From assembly GCF_014694455.1 (NCBI RefSeq), contig NZ_JAAUWT010000021.1, forward strand, positions 21,702-85,701: a stretch of DNA of 64,000 nucleotides, in the 5' to 3' direction. The DNA comes from Vibrio sp. S9_S30 (GTDB taxonomy: Bacteria; Pseudomonadota; Gammaproteobacteria; Enterobacterales; Vibrionaceae). The notes beneath the pieces were generated by a model. The model had not been told where the DNA came from, did not search any database, and saw only the letters and a program-made list of their open reading frames with translations. Each line of letters begins with the position of its first letter. Position 1 is the first letter of the stretch. Positions 45,029 to 54,212 of the stretch are shown here, piece after piece. The translations under genes were made by a program, and so were the position numbers.

Positions 45029-45313
45029 CTATTCTTTATCAATTTTGATTCGAGCGATCTCTTTTTCACCCTTGGAAAATGCTCTTTTAAGCTCAGCCTT
45101 CGACTTGAACTCAATTTCACCCCCCGCCGCAACGGACATATGCTGCGCCTCAGTGTTGTACTTAGATTGGTATAACATAACGGCTTGCATGCAGGAGTCT
45201 CGTTGTTCTTGGTTTAACGGAGTACCATCCTCCCACTTACCTGTTTCTACAGCATAATTTAGGCGATCGTAAACCTCAGGGGTCATTGCTTCAATAAGTT
45301 GTTCTACATTCAC
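45029..45313 (-). CDS. yeaC: DUF1315 protein YeaC
   Basis: A 94-residue conserved protein of unknown function. The start is taken as GTG at 45313, preceded by AGGAAATAAA, because the resulting start VNVEQLIEAMTPEVYDRLN matches the family. The core motifs GKWEDGTPLNQEQRDSCMQAVMLYQ and NTEAQHMSV are the family hallmark. An ATG-initiated longer frame from 45379 adds a sequence not seen in relatives. Confidence 0.9.
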   Translation of the reverse strand: MNVEQLIEAMTPEVYDRLNYAVETGKWEDGTPLNQEQRDSCMQAVMLYQSKYNTEAQHMSVAAGGEIEFKSKAELKRAFSKGEKEIARIKIDKE

Positions 45314-45418
45314 TTTATTTCCTAATATTAAGTAAATAGGTTTTGAATAAGACCATATCCAGCTACTATGCTTAGTCAAGTAATGGACAACAAATTAGAG
45401 CATTAGATCACAAGCGGG

Positions 45419-46255
45419 ATGCCAATGATAAAAACTCAACTTCTTATTTGTATCGCTTTCGTAGCAACGCTTTCTGGGTGTTTTGAAGCTAACCGAAACA
45501 CTGGCGAATTGTGTGAAGCCAACCCGATACTTCAGTGTGAAAAACTCAATATGCGCGATGGGCAATGCCGCATACCAAGAACAGACCTCATCTGGCACCG
45601 CTACGAAGCGCTGAGAAACAATACAGTAGACAAAATGCTTAAAGAGTTTGAGATCTTACATAAATATCAACAGTGTCTTGAGTTAGCAGCTCAAATACAA
45701 CCCATAGACCAAGGCGATCTTAAAGAACGCCGATTCAACGCGCTTGTCCATACCTACGATGAACAAAAGCGTATCTTAAATGACTTGAAATCATCGACCG
45801 ATCCCTACGCATTGTATTTCCGCTGGACGCAAGGTGATGACGAAGCTCAGCGACAGTTTTTGCAATTAGAAGGCACGGAAAAGCTCAATACCGCTAAACT
45901 TCAATATGCATTAGCCACCTACTACGCAAATCGAGATCGCAATAAAACACTCACTCTGCTTGAAAATGCACTGACACTCACTCAAAAAGGCGAACTCAAT
46001 AACGAAATCATTAAGTCGTTGGCCAGTACCAATCAAGTACTCGGTAATTTGGAATACGCCTATATTTGGGCAATGGTAGGCAAGGAGTTTGAACTGCCTA
46101 TTGCATCAGATAGAAACTTAAGAAGAATGTACCCTTACCCAGAAGAAAAGCTCGATAAGCTGAATGACCTAGCTGAGGATGTGGCTGATGCAATCAAAAG
46201 CGGTCGCTATAAACCGTCTTTAATTCCGGAAATAGATACTCTGAGAAAGTGGTAA
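45419..46255 (+). CDS. DUF2989-family lipoprotein
   Basis: A 278-residue predicted outer- or inner-membrane lipoprotein. The signal peptide ends in the lipobox LSGC (Cys at about residue 21). The mature region has family motifs CEANPILQC and ADLI(W)HRYEAL-like LIWHRYEALRNN, then helical repeats resembling short TPR-like units (AKLQYALATYYANRD). DUF2989 is typical of Vibrio and Shewanella relatives and its function is unknown. It sits between yeaC (divergent) and msrB (convergent). Confidence 0.88.
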   Translation: MPMIKTQLLICIAFVATLSGCFEANRNTGELCEANPILQCEKLNMRDGQCRIPRTDLIWHRYEALRNNTVDKMLKEFEILHKYQQCLELAAQIQPIDQGDLKERRFNALVHTYDEQKRILNDLKSSTDPYALYFRWTQGDDEAQRQFLQLEGTEKLNTAKLQYALATYYANRDRNKTLTLLENALTLTQKGELNNEIIKSLASTNQVLGNLEYAYIWAMVGKEFELPIASDRNLRRMYPYPEEKLDKLNDLAEDVADAIKSGRYKPSLIPEIDTLRKW

Positions 46256-46281
46256 ATTCAACCTAAATGAAATTAATTTTC

Positions 46282-46308
46282 AAAGGTGATGTGTTACACA
46301 TCACCTTT
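46282..46308. terminator. Bidirectional terminator overlapping the msrB stop codon
   Basis: Perfect stem AAAGGTGATGTG / CACATCACCTTT with the three-base loop TTA, T-run on the plus strand and A-run on the other side. The loop is exactly the complement of the msrB TAA stop, so the last codons of msrB form half of the stem. Confidence 0.9.
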
Positions 46309-46749
46309 TTTATTATTGTTGAAAATTAACGACACAGAATTAACACAAAAACGCTCTCCAGTGGTTTTAGGTCCATCAGGAAAAACGTGACCTAAATGGC
46401 TATCGCACGCTGAACAGCGAATCTCCACCCTCTTCATTCCATGACTTAAATCTTCAATATAGCGAACTGCTGCCTCGTTAATTGGCGCATCAAAACTTGG
46501 CCAACCACACCCAGAATCGTACTTATTTTCCGAGTGAAAAAGAGGAGTATGACAACAGGTGCATTGGTATTCGCCGCTTCGTTTATTATGAAGTAATTTT
46601 CCAGAAAAAGGAGCTTCTGTGCCGTGCTTCCTACAAACACGATATTCTTCGTCTGTTAAGCGCTCTTTCCATTCTTTTTCCGTTTTTTCAACTGTTTGTA
46701 CCTTGGGGTTCACGTTTCTATTTCTCCAATTTTTTTGCTTTCCATTCAT
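46294..46749 (-). CDS. msrB: Peptide methionine-R-sulfoxide reductase MsrB
   Basis: A 151-residue cytosolic enzyme that reduces methionine-R-sulfoxide. Both zinc CxxC pairs are present (CTCCHTPLF and CSACDSHLG). The fold motif is KYDSGCGWPSF. The resolving and catalytic cysteine region is GERFCVNSVSLIF. The start is placed at ATG 46749; ATG 46761 is also in frame. It is divergent from gapA. The exported MsrAB at 35 kb is a separate gene. Confidence 0.93.
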   Translation of the reverse strand: MNGKQKNWRNRNVNPKVQTVEKTEKEWKERLTDEEYRVCRKHGTEAPFSGKLLHNKRSGEYQCTCCHTPLFHSENKYDSGCGWPSFDAPINEAAVRYIEDLSHGMKRVEIRCSACDSHLGHVFPDGPKTTGERFCVNSVSLIFNNNKKGDV

Positions 46750-47051
46750 TTTATTAAACAAAGTCTTGCCTAAGACTGGGGTTGTAGCACATACTTCTTA
46801 ACCGAAATATGACTTGTGCGTCATTTTTGACACACTGATATTGACTGAATACTTCTACACATGATTGCAAGCGCTGGGCTCATCCAGTTATGTGTAAAAA
46901 ACATACATTTGCAGAGATATGTTAAAAAAAACGGCGCTTTTTTTTGACTTTAGACAAGTTAACCTTGATTATCTGTTGCAGATTTTTACTGGATTCTGTA
47001 ATTTTACTACCAGTTATCTTTAATCAGAAATTAAGTTGTGGAGCAACTATA

Positions 47052-48047
47052 ATGACTATCAAAGTAGGTATTAACGGTTTTGGCCGTATCGGTCGTTTCG
47101 TATTCCGCGCTGCTCAAGAGCGTGCAGACATCGAAGTAGTAGGTATCAATGACCTTATCGACGTAGAGTACATGGCTTACATGCTTAAGTACGACTCAAC
47201 TCACGGCCGTTTCAACGGTACCGTAGAAGTTGAAGGCGGAAACCTAATCGTTAACGGCAAAACTGTACGCGTAACTGCTGAGCGTAACCCTGAAGATCTT
47301 AAGTGGGATGCAATCGGTGTCGACGTTGTTGCTGAAGCAACTGGTCTTTTCCTAACTGACGAGACTGCACGTAAGCACATCACTGCGGGCGCAAAGAAAG
47401 TTGTTCTAACTGGTCCTTCTAAAGACGCAACGCCAATGTTCGTTATGGGTGTTAACCAAGACACTTACGCAGGTCAAGACATCGTTTCTAACGCTTCTTG
47501 TACAACTAACTGTCTAGCGCCTATCGCTAAAGTTCTAAACGACAACTTCGGTATCGTTTCAGGTCTTATGACGACAGTACACGCAACAACTGCTACTCAA
47601 AAGACTGTTGATGGTCCTTCAGCTAAAGACTGGCGTGGTGGTCGTGGTGCTTCTCAGAACATCATCCCATCATCAACTGGTGCTGCTAAAGCAGTAGGCG
47701 TTGTTCTTCCAGAATTGAACGGCAAACTAACAGGTATGGCTTTCCGTGTACCAACGGCTAACGTTTCTGTTGTTGACCTAACTGTTAACCTAGAGAAAGG
47801 CGCTTCATACGAGCAAATCTGTGCAACGATGAAAGAAGCTGCTGAAGGTCCTCTAAAAGGCGTTCTAGGTTACACTGAAGACCAAGTTGTTTCTCAAGAT
47901 TTCATCGGCGAAGTTCAAACTTCCGTATTCGATGCTAAAGCGGGTATCGCACTAACTGAAAACTTCGTTAAAGTTGTATCTTGGTACGACAACGAAATCG
48001 GTTACTCAAACAAAGTTCTTGACCTAATTGCTCACATCTCTAAGTAA
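47052..48047 (+). CDS. gapA: Glyceraldehyde-3-phosphate dehydrogenase
   Basis: Glycolytic NAD-dependent tetramer, 331 residues. The N-terminus MTIKVGINGFGRIGRFVF is the Rossmann dinucleotide motif. The catalytic cysteine is Cys150 in SNASCTTNCLAP. The start at 47052 has TGGAGCAACTATA upstream; an upstream in-frame start at 46944 would add 36 non-family residues. Codon use is strongly biased to preferred codons (GGT, CGT, ACT, GTT), as expected of a very highly expressed gene. A terminator follows before yeaD. Confidence 0.97.
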   Translation: MTIKVGINGFGRIGRFVFRAAQERADIEVVGINDLIDVEYMAYMLKYDSTHGRFNGTVEVEGGNLIVNGKTVRVTAERNPEDLKWDAIGVDVVAEATGLFLTDETARKHITAGAKKVVLTGPSKDATPMFVMGVNQDTYAGQDIVSNASCTTNCLAPIAKVLNDNFGIVSGLMTTVHATTATQKTVDGPSAKDWRGGRGASQNIIPSSTGAAKAVGVVLPELNGKLTGMAFRVPTANVSVVDLTVNLEKGASYEQICATMKEAAEGPLKGVLGYTEDQVVSQDFIGEVQTSVFDAKAGIALTENFVKVVSWYDNEIGYSNKVLDLIAHISK

Positions 48048-48081
48048 GCATTAGTTAAAGACTTTCTTTGATGAAAGATTG

Positions 48082-48113
48082 AAAAAGGCGACCGTTGTGT
48101 CGCCTTTTTATTT
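48082..48113 (+). terminator. Terminator of gapA
   Basis: Stem AAAAGGCGAC / GTCGCCTTTT with a six-base loop and a T-rich tail. yeaD starts 44 bases later, so it may receive read-through or have its own promoter. Confidence 0.9.
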
Positions 48114-48156
48114 ATCTATAGGTTATGAACTCAATAATGAAAATCAGGATAAGAAG

Positions 48157-49044
48157 ATGGAACTAAGCTCTCTGCCTGCTCTGACTGTGCTTTCAGACAA
48201 CATCACAATTGTAGAATATCAAGGTCTAAAAATAGTTCGTGTGACCCATGAAAAAGCCACCGCAGGTATTTCCCTTCATGGCGGACACGTTGTTTCTTTT
48301 AAACCAACAGGTCAACAAGACCTTATTTGGATGAGTAAAGAAGCGAATTTCGATGGCAAAGCCGCACTTCGTGGTGGTGTTCCGGTTTGTTGGCCGTGGT
48401 TTGGTCGCATTGCAACACCAGCACATGGCTTCGCACGCATTAGCCAGTGGGAATTGATTGAACATAGAGAAAATACCGAAGGTGTCATTGTCAGCCTTGG
48501 CTTAAAAGCAAGCGAAGACACACTCGCGGTATGGAATCATCAGTTTGAAGCCATTTTGAATGTTGAAATCTCAGACGATCTCACCATAACATTGGATGTT
48601 AGAAACACAGACACGACTGAATGGACGTTTTCAGGTGCTCTGCATACTTACCTCAATGTTGGCAGCATACACGACACAGAAACAACCGGAATGGGAGCAG
48701 AGTTCATTGACGGATTAAATGCCAACCAAATGACTCAAGGTGGGCACACACTTACACTCACTGAAAGTATTGATCGTGTTTACACTCAGCCTGAAGAGCA
48801 AATAAAAGTCGCCGATAACTTTTTTAACCGTACACTGATCGTTGAAAATCAAGGTCATAATTCTGCTGTTCTTTGGAATCCTTGGAAAGACGGCGCAGAA
48901 GGTATGAGCGACATGCAAAATGATGGTTATCTAACCATGCTTTGCGTGGAATCAACGCTTCATGCCCCTACCCTTGAGGAAGGAAAAACATTGCAGCCAG
49001 GCGAAAGTCACCAACTTGCTACCAAGCTATCTTATCAAGCATAA
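48157..49044 (+). CDS. yeaD: D-hexose-6-phosphate mutarotase (YeaD)
   Basis: A 295-residue aldose-1-epimerase-fold enzyme that interconverts anomers of glucose-6-phosphate. Signature segments are LHGGHVVSF, GVPVCWPWFG and HGFARISQWELI, all characteristic of the YeaD/YMR099c family. The late TLQPGESHQL stretch is also conserved. The start is ATG 48157 with AGGATAAGAAG upstream. It follows gapA as in E. coli and other vibrios. Confidence 0.95.
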   Translation: MELSSLPALTVLSDNITIVEYQGLKIVRVTHEKATAGISLHGGHVVSFKPTGQQDLIWMSKEANFDGKAALRGGVPVCWPWFGRIATPAHGFARISQWELIEHRENTEGVIVSLGLKASEDTLAVWNHQFEAILNVEISDDLTITLDVRNTDTTEWTFSGALHTYLNVGSIHDTETTGMGAEFIDGLNANQMTQGGHTLTLTESIDRVYTQPEEQIKVADNFFNRTLIVENQGHNSAVLWNPWKDGAEGMSDMQNDGYLTMLCVESTLHAPTLEEGKTLQPGESHQLATKLSYQA

Positions 49045-49135
49045 ACCTTTCAAAGCCATGATTGTGCTCAGAGATTGACCGTTTAAATTCGGTGAAAATA
49101 TTCAACTGGTCACAACAAAATCGATATATTTCAAG

Positions 49136-49158
49136 CGGCTAGATCATTAGCCGTTTTT
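49136..49158 (+). terminator. Terminator of yeaD
   Basis: Stem CGGCTA / TAGCCG with a six-base loop and a run of six T residues. Confidence 0.85.
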
Positions 49159-49316
49159 TATTTCTTTTCATACATTCAGCTTCCAAATATTTTACTCCAT
49201 CAGTTATGGTTACTCTTTATTCACTTCATTGCCGATATGATATAAAGCACCTATTTAAAAGAATCCCTAACCTAAGAATATACGGACTATTGAGTCCTAA
49301 TACACGTGAGCAGTAG

Positions 49317-49330
49317 TGTAACAAAGTCAC
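49317..49330. promoter_or_regulatory. Possible RstA-like binding site
   Basis: TGTAACAAAGTCAC resembles the reverse complement of the E. coli RstA box (TACATNTNGTTACA), about 60 bases upstream of the regulator gene. A second TCACAG lies 12 bases further, so two direct half-sites may exist. This is a single visual match and only suggestive of autoregulation. Confidence 0.3.
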
Positions 49331-49392
49331 AAATCGTCACAGTCCGATCAATGAGATTAAAATAAGATTGGCACAATACCCAAGGAGAGGAA

Positions 49393-50112
49393 ATGTATCG
49401 AATGGATCCTACTAATCAATACAGCTTAATGCTCGTTGAAGATGATATGGAACTGGCTGAATTGATTTGTGACTATTTAAAAAGTCATGAATTCAACGTA
49501 ACGCACGTGAGCAATGGATTAGATGCCGCACATCGGATCATAGCGGAGCAACCCGATATTGTCATATTGGATGTCATGCTTCCGGGACAATCTGGTATGG
49601 ATGTTTGCCGTCAAGTAAGAACCGATTACCTTGGCATGATTTTGATGCAAACCGCCCTTGATGACGACATCGACCAAATGATGGGATTAGAATTGGGTGC
49701 AGATGATTACATTGTCAAACAAGTCCAACCAAGGCTGTTGCTTTCACGACTCCGCGCATTACTTCGCAGAAATCAGCGTTCCAATGCGCCTTCAGATACT
49801 CAAACGGTTCTCACATTGGGTGCCTTAAAAATTGATCTGCAAAAGCGGCAGGTTTCTATGAACGACAATGAAATTCAGCTAACCACCGCCGAATTCGAAC
49901 TTTTACATCTTCTTGCTCAAAACTCTGGAAAAGTCGTCTCACGAGACGACATTGTTCAGCAAATAAGGGGGTATGAATATGATGGTTTGGATCGTTCGAT
50001 CGACCGAAGAATTTCTCGCCTGAGAAGAACCCTATTCGATGACCCTAATCACCCTCAAATCATTAAAACTGTTCGCGGAAAAGGCTACCAACTCTGCGCA
50101 GACAAGCGTTAA
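49393..50112 (+). CDS. rstA: OmpR-family response regulator (RstA-like)
   Basis: A 239-residue two-component regulator. The receiver domain (10-125) has acidic residues LVEDD at 14-18, the phosphoacceptor Asp60 in VILDVMLPG and the conserved Lys109. It reads KQVQP where most receivers have KP, a variant shared by RstA-type regulators. The C-terminal winged helix (~140-235) has LTTAEFELLHLLAQNSGKVVSRDDI and ends GRGYQL-like VRGKGYQLC. A strong ribosome site (AAGGAGAGGAA) precedes ATG. It is followed after 10 bases by the sensor kinase. Gene name is by similarity to RstA and by pairing with an RstB-like kinase. Confidence 0.85.
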   Translation: MYRMDPTNQYSLMLVEDDMELAELICDYLKSHEFNVTHVSNGLDAAHRIIAEQPDIVILDVMLPGQSGMDVCRQVRTDYLGMILMQTALDDDIDQMMGLELGADDYIVKQVQPRLLLSRLRALLRRNQRSNAPSDTQTVLTLGALKIDLQKRQVSMNDNEIQLTTAEFELLHLLAQNSGKVVSRDDIVQQIRGYEYDGLDRSIDRRISRLRRTLFDDPNHPQIIKTVRGKGYQLCADKR

Positions 50113-50122
50113 CGGAGTTTTC

Positions 50123-51760
50123 ATGATTAAGGCATTCTCTATTCTTTGGCTGGTGATCCTTGTTCCTATTGCTTTGTTCTTCAGCCCGTTCGGCGCCAAC
50201 CCACTCAGCCATATCAGCAACACATTAGCAAAAGATTTTTATCAAAATATCTATGGTCCGACACTCAAAACACTACACGAAGACTTAAACGCACTGCCCT
50301 CGGAAAATTGGCAACAATACATAGAAGATCTACAACCCCATTTTGGCGTGAACCTAAAACTCGTAGACATTGCAGACTTCCCGTTAAGCGAAACCAATTT
50401 GTCGAGCCTCCAAGCAGGGGAAATCATTTACCATATTTCCGACCCCTCAGCGATACTCCTGAGAGTCAATCAAAGTAGTCAAGCCCTTTATTTCGCTACT
50501 GACTTAGCCAGTCACGACTACGGAAGAATGCAAGCTCAAGGTCCCATGTTCATTCTGACACGGGAAATCAAAAGAACCCCAAAAGATCAGCGTGATCTTG
50601 AGTTAAAAAAGCGAACGCAATCCATGCCAATTCTCGCTTCTATCGAACCTCTGGACTCTCTTGAACGCTCAACGGGAGATAAAGATCGGCTTTTATCTGG
50701 CAACATAACCTCTGAATTGAGCGACGATGGAGGGCTTGTCTTATTTGCTCAAATTGAAGACAACGATATTTTGCGCGTCATAGACAACCACTCTAGCACT
50801 ATCCAAATTCAGTTCATGGGCGCGATTATCATGGGGATCATGCTATGCATTGCCGCTGTTATTGTCCTTTGGGCAATTCCCCTTTGGCGAGACTTAAAAC
50901 GGCTTGTCGCGACCACAAATCAATACGGCAAAGGCAATCTTCAAGCCCGCGCAAAGACATCCAAATTGTCGGTGATCGCACAGTTAAGCACATCCTTCAA
51001 TAGCATGGCTGACAGTGTTGAAAAGCTAATATTAGGCCATCGTGAACTCACTAACGCCATTGCACACGACTTAAGGACTCCTCTTTATCGTCTGCGTTTT
51101 GCTTTTGAGATGCTCAACAACGACAACATCGGCAAAGAACAAAGAGAGAAATACAACAACGTGGTCGAAAAAAGCATTGATGACCTCGACCATCTCATTA
51201 ACCAGACATTAATCCTTTCTCGCTATACTCGCCGTATTCCTAACACCGATCAAATTGTTCCATGTGTACTGGAGCCCATATTACGAGCCGAAATACATCA
51301 CTTCCAATTGGAATACCCAGATCTTAACGTTGAATTTCATTGCTCATCCATGCTTCAAGAAGAAAAAATGATGGTCGATCAGAGAGCAATGATTCGTGCG
51401 ATGAACAACTTACTATCGAATGCCACAAGGTTTGCTCGCAATACGATTGTGGTGACACTTGAGCGTCATCCGAAAAACTGGGTGTTAACCATTGAAGATG
51501 ACGGCATAGGCATTCCTCAGGAGTTATGGGAATCGGTGTTTGATCCCTTTACACAGGTCAATAACGAAGAAAGGGATACCACGGTAGGTCATGGACTCGG
51601 CTTAGCGATTGTTAAGCAGATTGCCATTTGGCATGACGGTGACGTATTTGTTTCGCAGTCCTCACTCGGTGGAGCCAAGTTCACCCTATCTTGGAGCGCG
51701 AGGTCTGAAGAGAATCAGCATGAAAGCCGCCTCTCTGTCGTCACAAACGGTCACAGTTAG
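50123..51760 (+). CDS. rstB: Sensor histidine kinase (RstB-like)
   Basis: A 545-residue membrane kinase. Transmembrane helices lie at about 5-25 and 232-256, with a large periplasmic sensor between. A HAMP domain follows, then the dimerisation domain with His315 in ALTNAIAHDLRTPLYRLR-type context. The ATP-binding domain has NNLLSNATRFA (N box), DDGIGIP (G1) and GHGLGLAIVKQ (G2). The start at ATG 50123 is preceded by AACGGAG; longer upstream frames overlap the regulator gene. It should phosphorylate the adjacent RstA-like protein. The stimulus is not visible in the sequence. Confidence 0.87.
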   Translation: MIKAFSILWLVILVPIALFFSPFGANPLSHISNTLAKDFYQNIYGPTLKTLHEDLNALPSENWQQYIEDLQPHFGVNLKLVDIADFPLSETNLSSLQAGEIIYHISDPSAILLRVNQSSQALYFATDLASHDYGRMQAQGPMFILTREIKRTPKDQRDLELKKRTQSMPILASIEPLDSLERSTGDKDRLLSGNITSELSDDGGLVLFAQIEDNDILRVIDNHSSTIQIQFMGAIIMGIMLCIAAVIVLWAIPLWRDLKRLVATTNQYGKGNLQARAKTSKLSVIAQLSTSFNSMADSVEKLILGHRELTNAIAHDLRTPLYRLRFAFEMLNNDNIGKEQREKYNNVVEKSIDDLDHLINQTLILSRYTRRIPNTDQIVPCVLEPILRAEIHHFQLEYPDLNVEFHCSSMLQEEKMMVDQRAMIRAMNNLLSNATRFARNTIVVTLERHPKNWVLTIEDDGIGIPQELWESVFDPFTQVNNEERDTTVGHGLGLAIVKQIAIWHDGDVFVSQSSLGGAKFTLSWSARSEENQHESRLSVVTNGHS

Positions 51761-51838
51761 TCTTTATTTTGGCATGGAGTCACGACCCCTTTTTCAACAG
51801 AATATCAGCTCTATCTCAACAAATAAAAAGGTACAAGG

Positions 51839-52852
51839 ATGAAATATCTGCACAGAACCGTTGGTTTAACTTGCTTGGTGATAAGCCCCTCTCTCATAGC
51901 CAATACAGAAGCAACCGAGCAGGAAACACCATTTGAACCCGGTTGGCAATTTGCTTTATCCGCTAACGTTGGAGTGGGAACCGAGCAATCCCAACTCAAT
52001 ACTCACGACGACAATAAAACGACCGATTCGTTGCAAAGCAGTGGAAAGTCGACATCTGGCTTTGGCGTTTTTCCCTTTGTCCGAGTGGAGTACACATTAG
52101 ACAATGGTCACACCCAATTCTACCTCGGTCAAAGTGAAGATCAGGTGACTGACGAACAGTTTCAAGCAGAAATAGGCGTGAACCACTATCAAGATGGCCT
52201 GGGTTTGATTAATGCCGCGTACTTCCCCAACATCCCTGGCGTCAACGAAGTATGGGAAGATGCCTATGTAATTGGCTCCGCACGTAAAACGACAAACTCT
52301 AATGCGCAAGGCGGTCGAATCGCCTTTTCTCCAGATACGATTTTGCCGGTAACGTTCCGCTACGCGTTTGTTCAATACGAAGTCGAAAACGATAAATCCG
52401 GTAAAGGGCAAAACTTGTCGGCTGAAAACATGAAGAAGCTTGAAAGAGACAGCCAGTATCAAAGAATGGGCGTTGAAACTGTTGTTCCCCTAACCGACAA
52501 TATGGCACTTTTACCTGCACTGAACTACACCATTCGTAATGCCGATGGCAATGCCCACAGTTTCAAAGAATTTGGTGGGAATCTAGGGCTGCAAGCGTCC
52601 TTCGGAAAACACAGCTTTGTTGCTCACGCTGGCATCGCACAGCGCGGGTTTGATACAAAAAACCCCATATTTAATCAAAAGCAAGACACTACGATTACCA
52701 ACCTATTCGCCCTTTATTCCTACGCGCAGCCATTTGGTTGGAAAAACGCAAGCGTGAGTGTCATTGGGGGCATGGGCAATGAAGATTCCGACATCAACTT
52801 CCATGATGTGGAATCTAAGTACATTTCAGCAGGTGTTAACTACTTATTTTAA
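51839..52852 (+). CDS. DUF2860 outer-membrane beta-barrel-like protein
   Basis: A 337-residue exported protein with signal peptide MKYLHRTVGLTCLVISPSLIA and a C-terminal strand ending in phenylalanine (GVNYLF), which is the usual end of an outer-membrane barrel. Alternating hydrophobic strands run through the whole length. The family DUF2860 is typical of vibrios and has no established function. Its position directly behind the RstAB-like pair suggests it is a target of that system or shares its signal; this is inference. Confidence 0.85.
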   Translation: MKYLHRTVGLTCLVISPSLIANTEATEQETPFEPGWQFALSANVGVGTEQSQLNTHDDNKTTDSLQSSGKSTSGFGVFPFVRVEYTLDNGHTQFYLGQSEDQVTDEQFQAEIGVNHYQDGLGLINAAYFPNIPGVNEVWEDAYVIGSARKTTNSNAQGGRIAFSPDTILPVTFRYAFVQYEVENDKSGKGQNLSAENMKKLERDSQYQRMGVETVVPLTDNMALLPALNYTIRNADGNAHSFKEFGGNLGLQASFGKHSFVAHAGIAQRGFDTKNPIFNQKQDTTITNLFALYSYAQPFGWKNASVSVIGGMGNEDSDINFHDVESKYISAGVNYLF

Positions 52853-52909
52853 AGTGACTCATAATTTTAAAGCGACTAGTACTTCTAAAATGACTAGTGC
52901 TTTTCAATC

Positions 52910-52946
52910 GTGACACCCCAGCAGCATATTCTTGCTCGGGTGTCAC
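52910..52946 (+). terminator. Hairpin between DUF2860 gene and small lipoprotein gene
   Basis: Perfect nine-base stem GTGACACCC / GGGTGTCAC with a 19-base loop. The following bases are T-rich but mixed (TTCATTCG), so termination may be partial. Just before it the motif GACTAGT repeats twice. Confidence 0.6.
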
Positions 52947-52982
52947 TTCATTCGATTCATATGAGTTTCAAGGAGGAGCTCA

Positions 52983-53294
52983 ATGCGTATCACTGTCATC
53001 TTGGCTATTACAGCACTCTTCACTTTGTCGGGTTGCTCTCGATTTCCTCATAACGACATTGTGAAATGGATGCCTCTCCCTTCATTAGAGCAAGTATCGC
53101 CTTCTGATGAATGGGTATTGTTCAGAGAAATCAAATCGACCAAAACCTACGTCGAACAAACTCATCTTTTTTCTATCGGCTCTGACAGTTTGGCGAAAGC
53201 CGTTGCCAAAAATATCATCACCAAAATTGGTTTGTATATCATAACCGCACGGCTGCCTTCTCCTTACCAACAGTACGTGCGGCGGGAACACTAG
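52983..53294 (+). CDS. Small lipoprotein of unknown function
   Basis: A 103-residue protein with signal peptide and lipobox LSGC (Cys at about residue 18). The mature part has a mixed alpha/beta pattern and a basic C-terminus. A very strong ribosome site (AAGGAGGAGCTCA) precedes ATG. No family was recognised. Confidence 0.7.
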   Translation: MRITVILAITALFTLSGCSRFPHNDIVKWMPLPSLEQVSPSDEWVLFREIKSTKTYVEQTHLFSIGSDSLAKAVAKNIITKIGLYIITARLPSPYQQYVRREH

Positions 53295-53393
53295 TTAACG
53301 GCGTGTCGAGATTGGTTGTCGTGCCTTTGAATCTTTGCAATGACCAGCCTATACCGCTAAAATTTGCGACCCTATTGTCACTACGAGTTGAAC

Positions 53394-54212
53394 ATGTCTT
53401 ATCAATGCCCGCTTTGCCAAACGAAGCTTACTTTCGTTCAGCATCATTACCGATGTGACAAGAATCATCAATTTGACGTAGCAAAAGAAGGCTACGTTAA
53501 CCTAATGCCTGCACACCATAAGCGCTCAAAAGATCCCGGTGACAATAAGGCAATGACTCAAGCTCGCCGTCGATTTCTAGATAGTGGTCACTACGATAAG
53601 CTTCGCGATACGGTCGCTGGCACTTGCCAACAATGGCTCAACAATACCTCTGCACAACTGCTCGATATCGGTTGCGGTGAAGGGTATTACACTAGCCAAG
53701 TAGAGCGTACATTGCGAGCATCGAATCCTCACGCCAAAGTGTTTGGGCTTGATATATCAAAAGTCGCCATCCGGTATGCTGCGAAGCGTTACAGAGGCTG
53801 TCAATTCAGTGTGGCTTCAAGCCATCGCTTGCCTTTTTCAGATCAATCACTGGACGCAGTTTTAAGAATTTACGCTCCATGCAAAGCGGATGAACTCAAG
53901 CGCGTTATCCGCCACCAAGGGGTTGTTGTTACTGTCACACCAGCTGGTCGCCACCTCTATCAACTTCGCGAGGGCATTTACGACGACGTTAGATTGCATG
54001 ATGAGGCCCATGAGCTCATAGAGGGGTTCACTTTGGTGAGTGAAGAAACGTTGAATTACATGATGCCCTTGAGTGGAAGTGAAGCATTCGACTTACTTCA
54101 AATGACACCGTTTGCTTGGAAAGCAACAAACGAATTCAGGCAATCGTTGTCTGATGCTTCAACGTTTGAATGTGAAGCAGACTTTATGATCAGAGCCTAC
54201 CAAAAAGTCTAA
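53394..54212 (+). CDS. rlmA: 23S rRNA (guanine-745-N1)-methyltransferase RlmA
   Basis: A 272-residue SAM-dependent methyltransferase. An N-terminal zinc finger is formed by Cys5, Cys8, Cys21 and His25 (CPLC...YRCDKNHQF). The methyltransferase domain has motif I LLDIGCGEGYY and the family segment VNLMPAHHKRSKDPGDNK before it. It methylates G745 in hairpin 35 of 23S rRNA, a role known of the family. The start at ATG 53394 keeps the zinc finger at the N-terminus; the ribosome site is modest. Confidence 0.94.
   Translation: MSYQCPLCQTKLTFVQHHYRCDKNHQFDVAKEGYVNLMPAHHKRSKDPGDNKAMTQARRRFLDSGHYDKLRDTVAGTCQQWLNNTSAQLLDIGCGEGYYTSQVERTLRASNPHAKVFGLDISKVAIRYAAKRYRGCQFSVASSHRLPFSDQSLDAVLRIYAPCKADELKRVIRHQGVVVTVTPAGRHLYQLREGIYDDVRLHDEAHELIEGFTLVSEETLNYMMPLSGSEAFDLLQMTPFAWKATNEFRQSLSDASTFECEADFMIRAYQKV

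Larger units (their letters stand above)
49045..49392. other. Intergenic region between yeaD and the RstA-like gene
   Basis: About 350 bases. It contains the yeaD terminator at 49136-49158 and an A+T-rich stretch. TGTAACAAAGTCACA near 49317 could be a response-regulator site. No gene is supported here. Confidence 0.5.
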
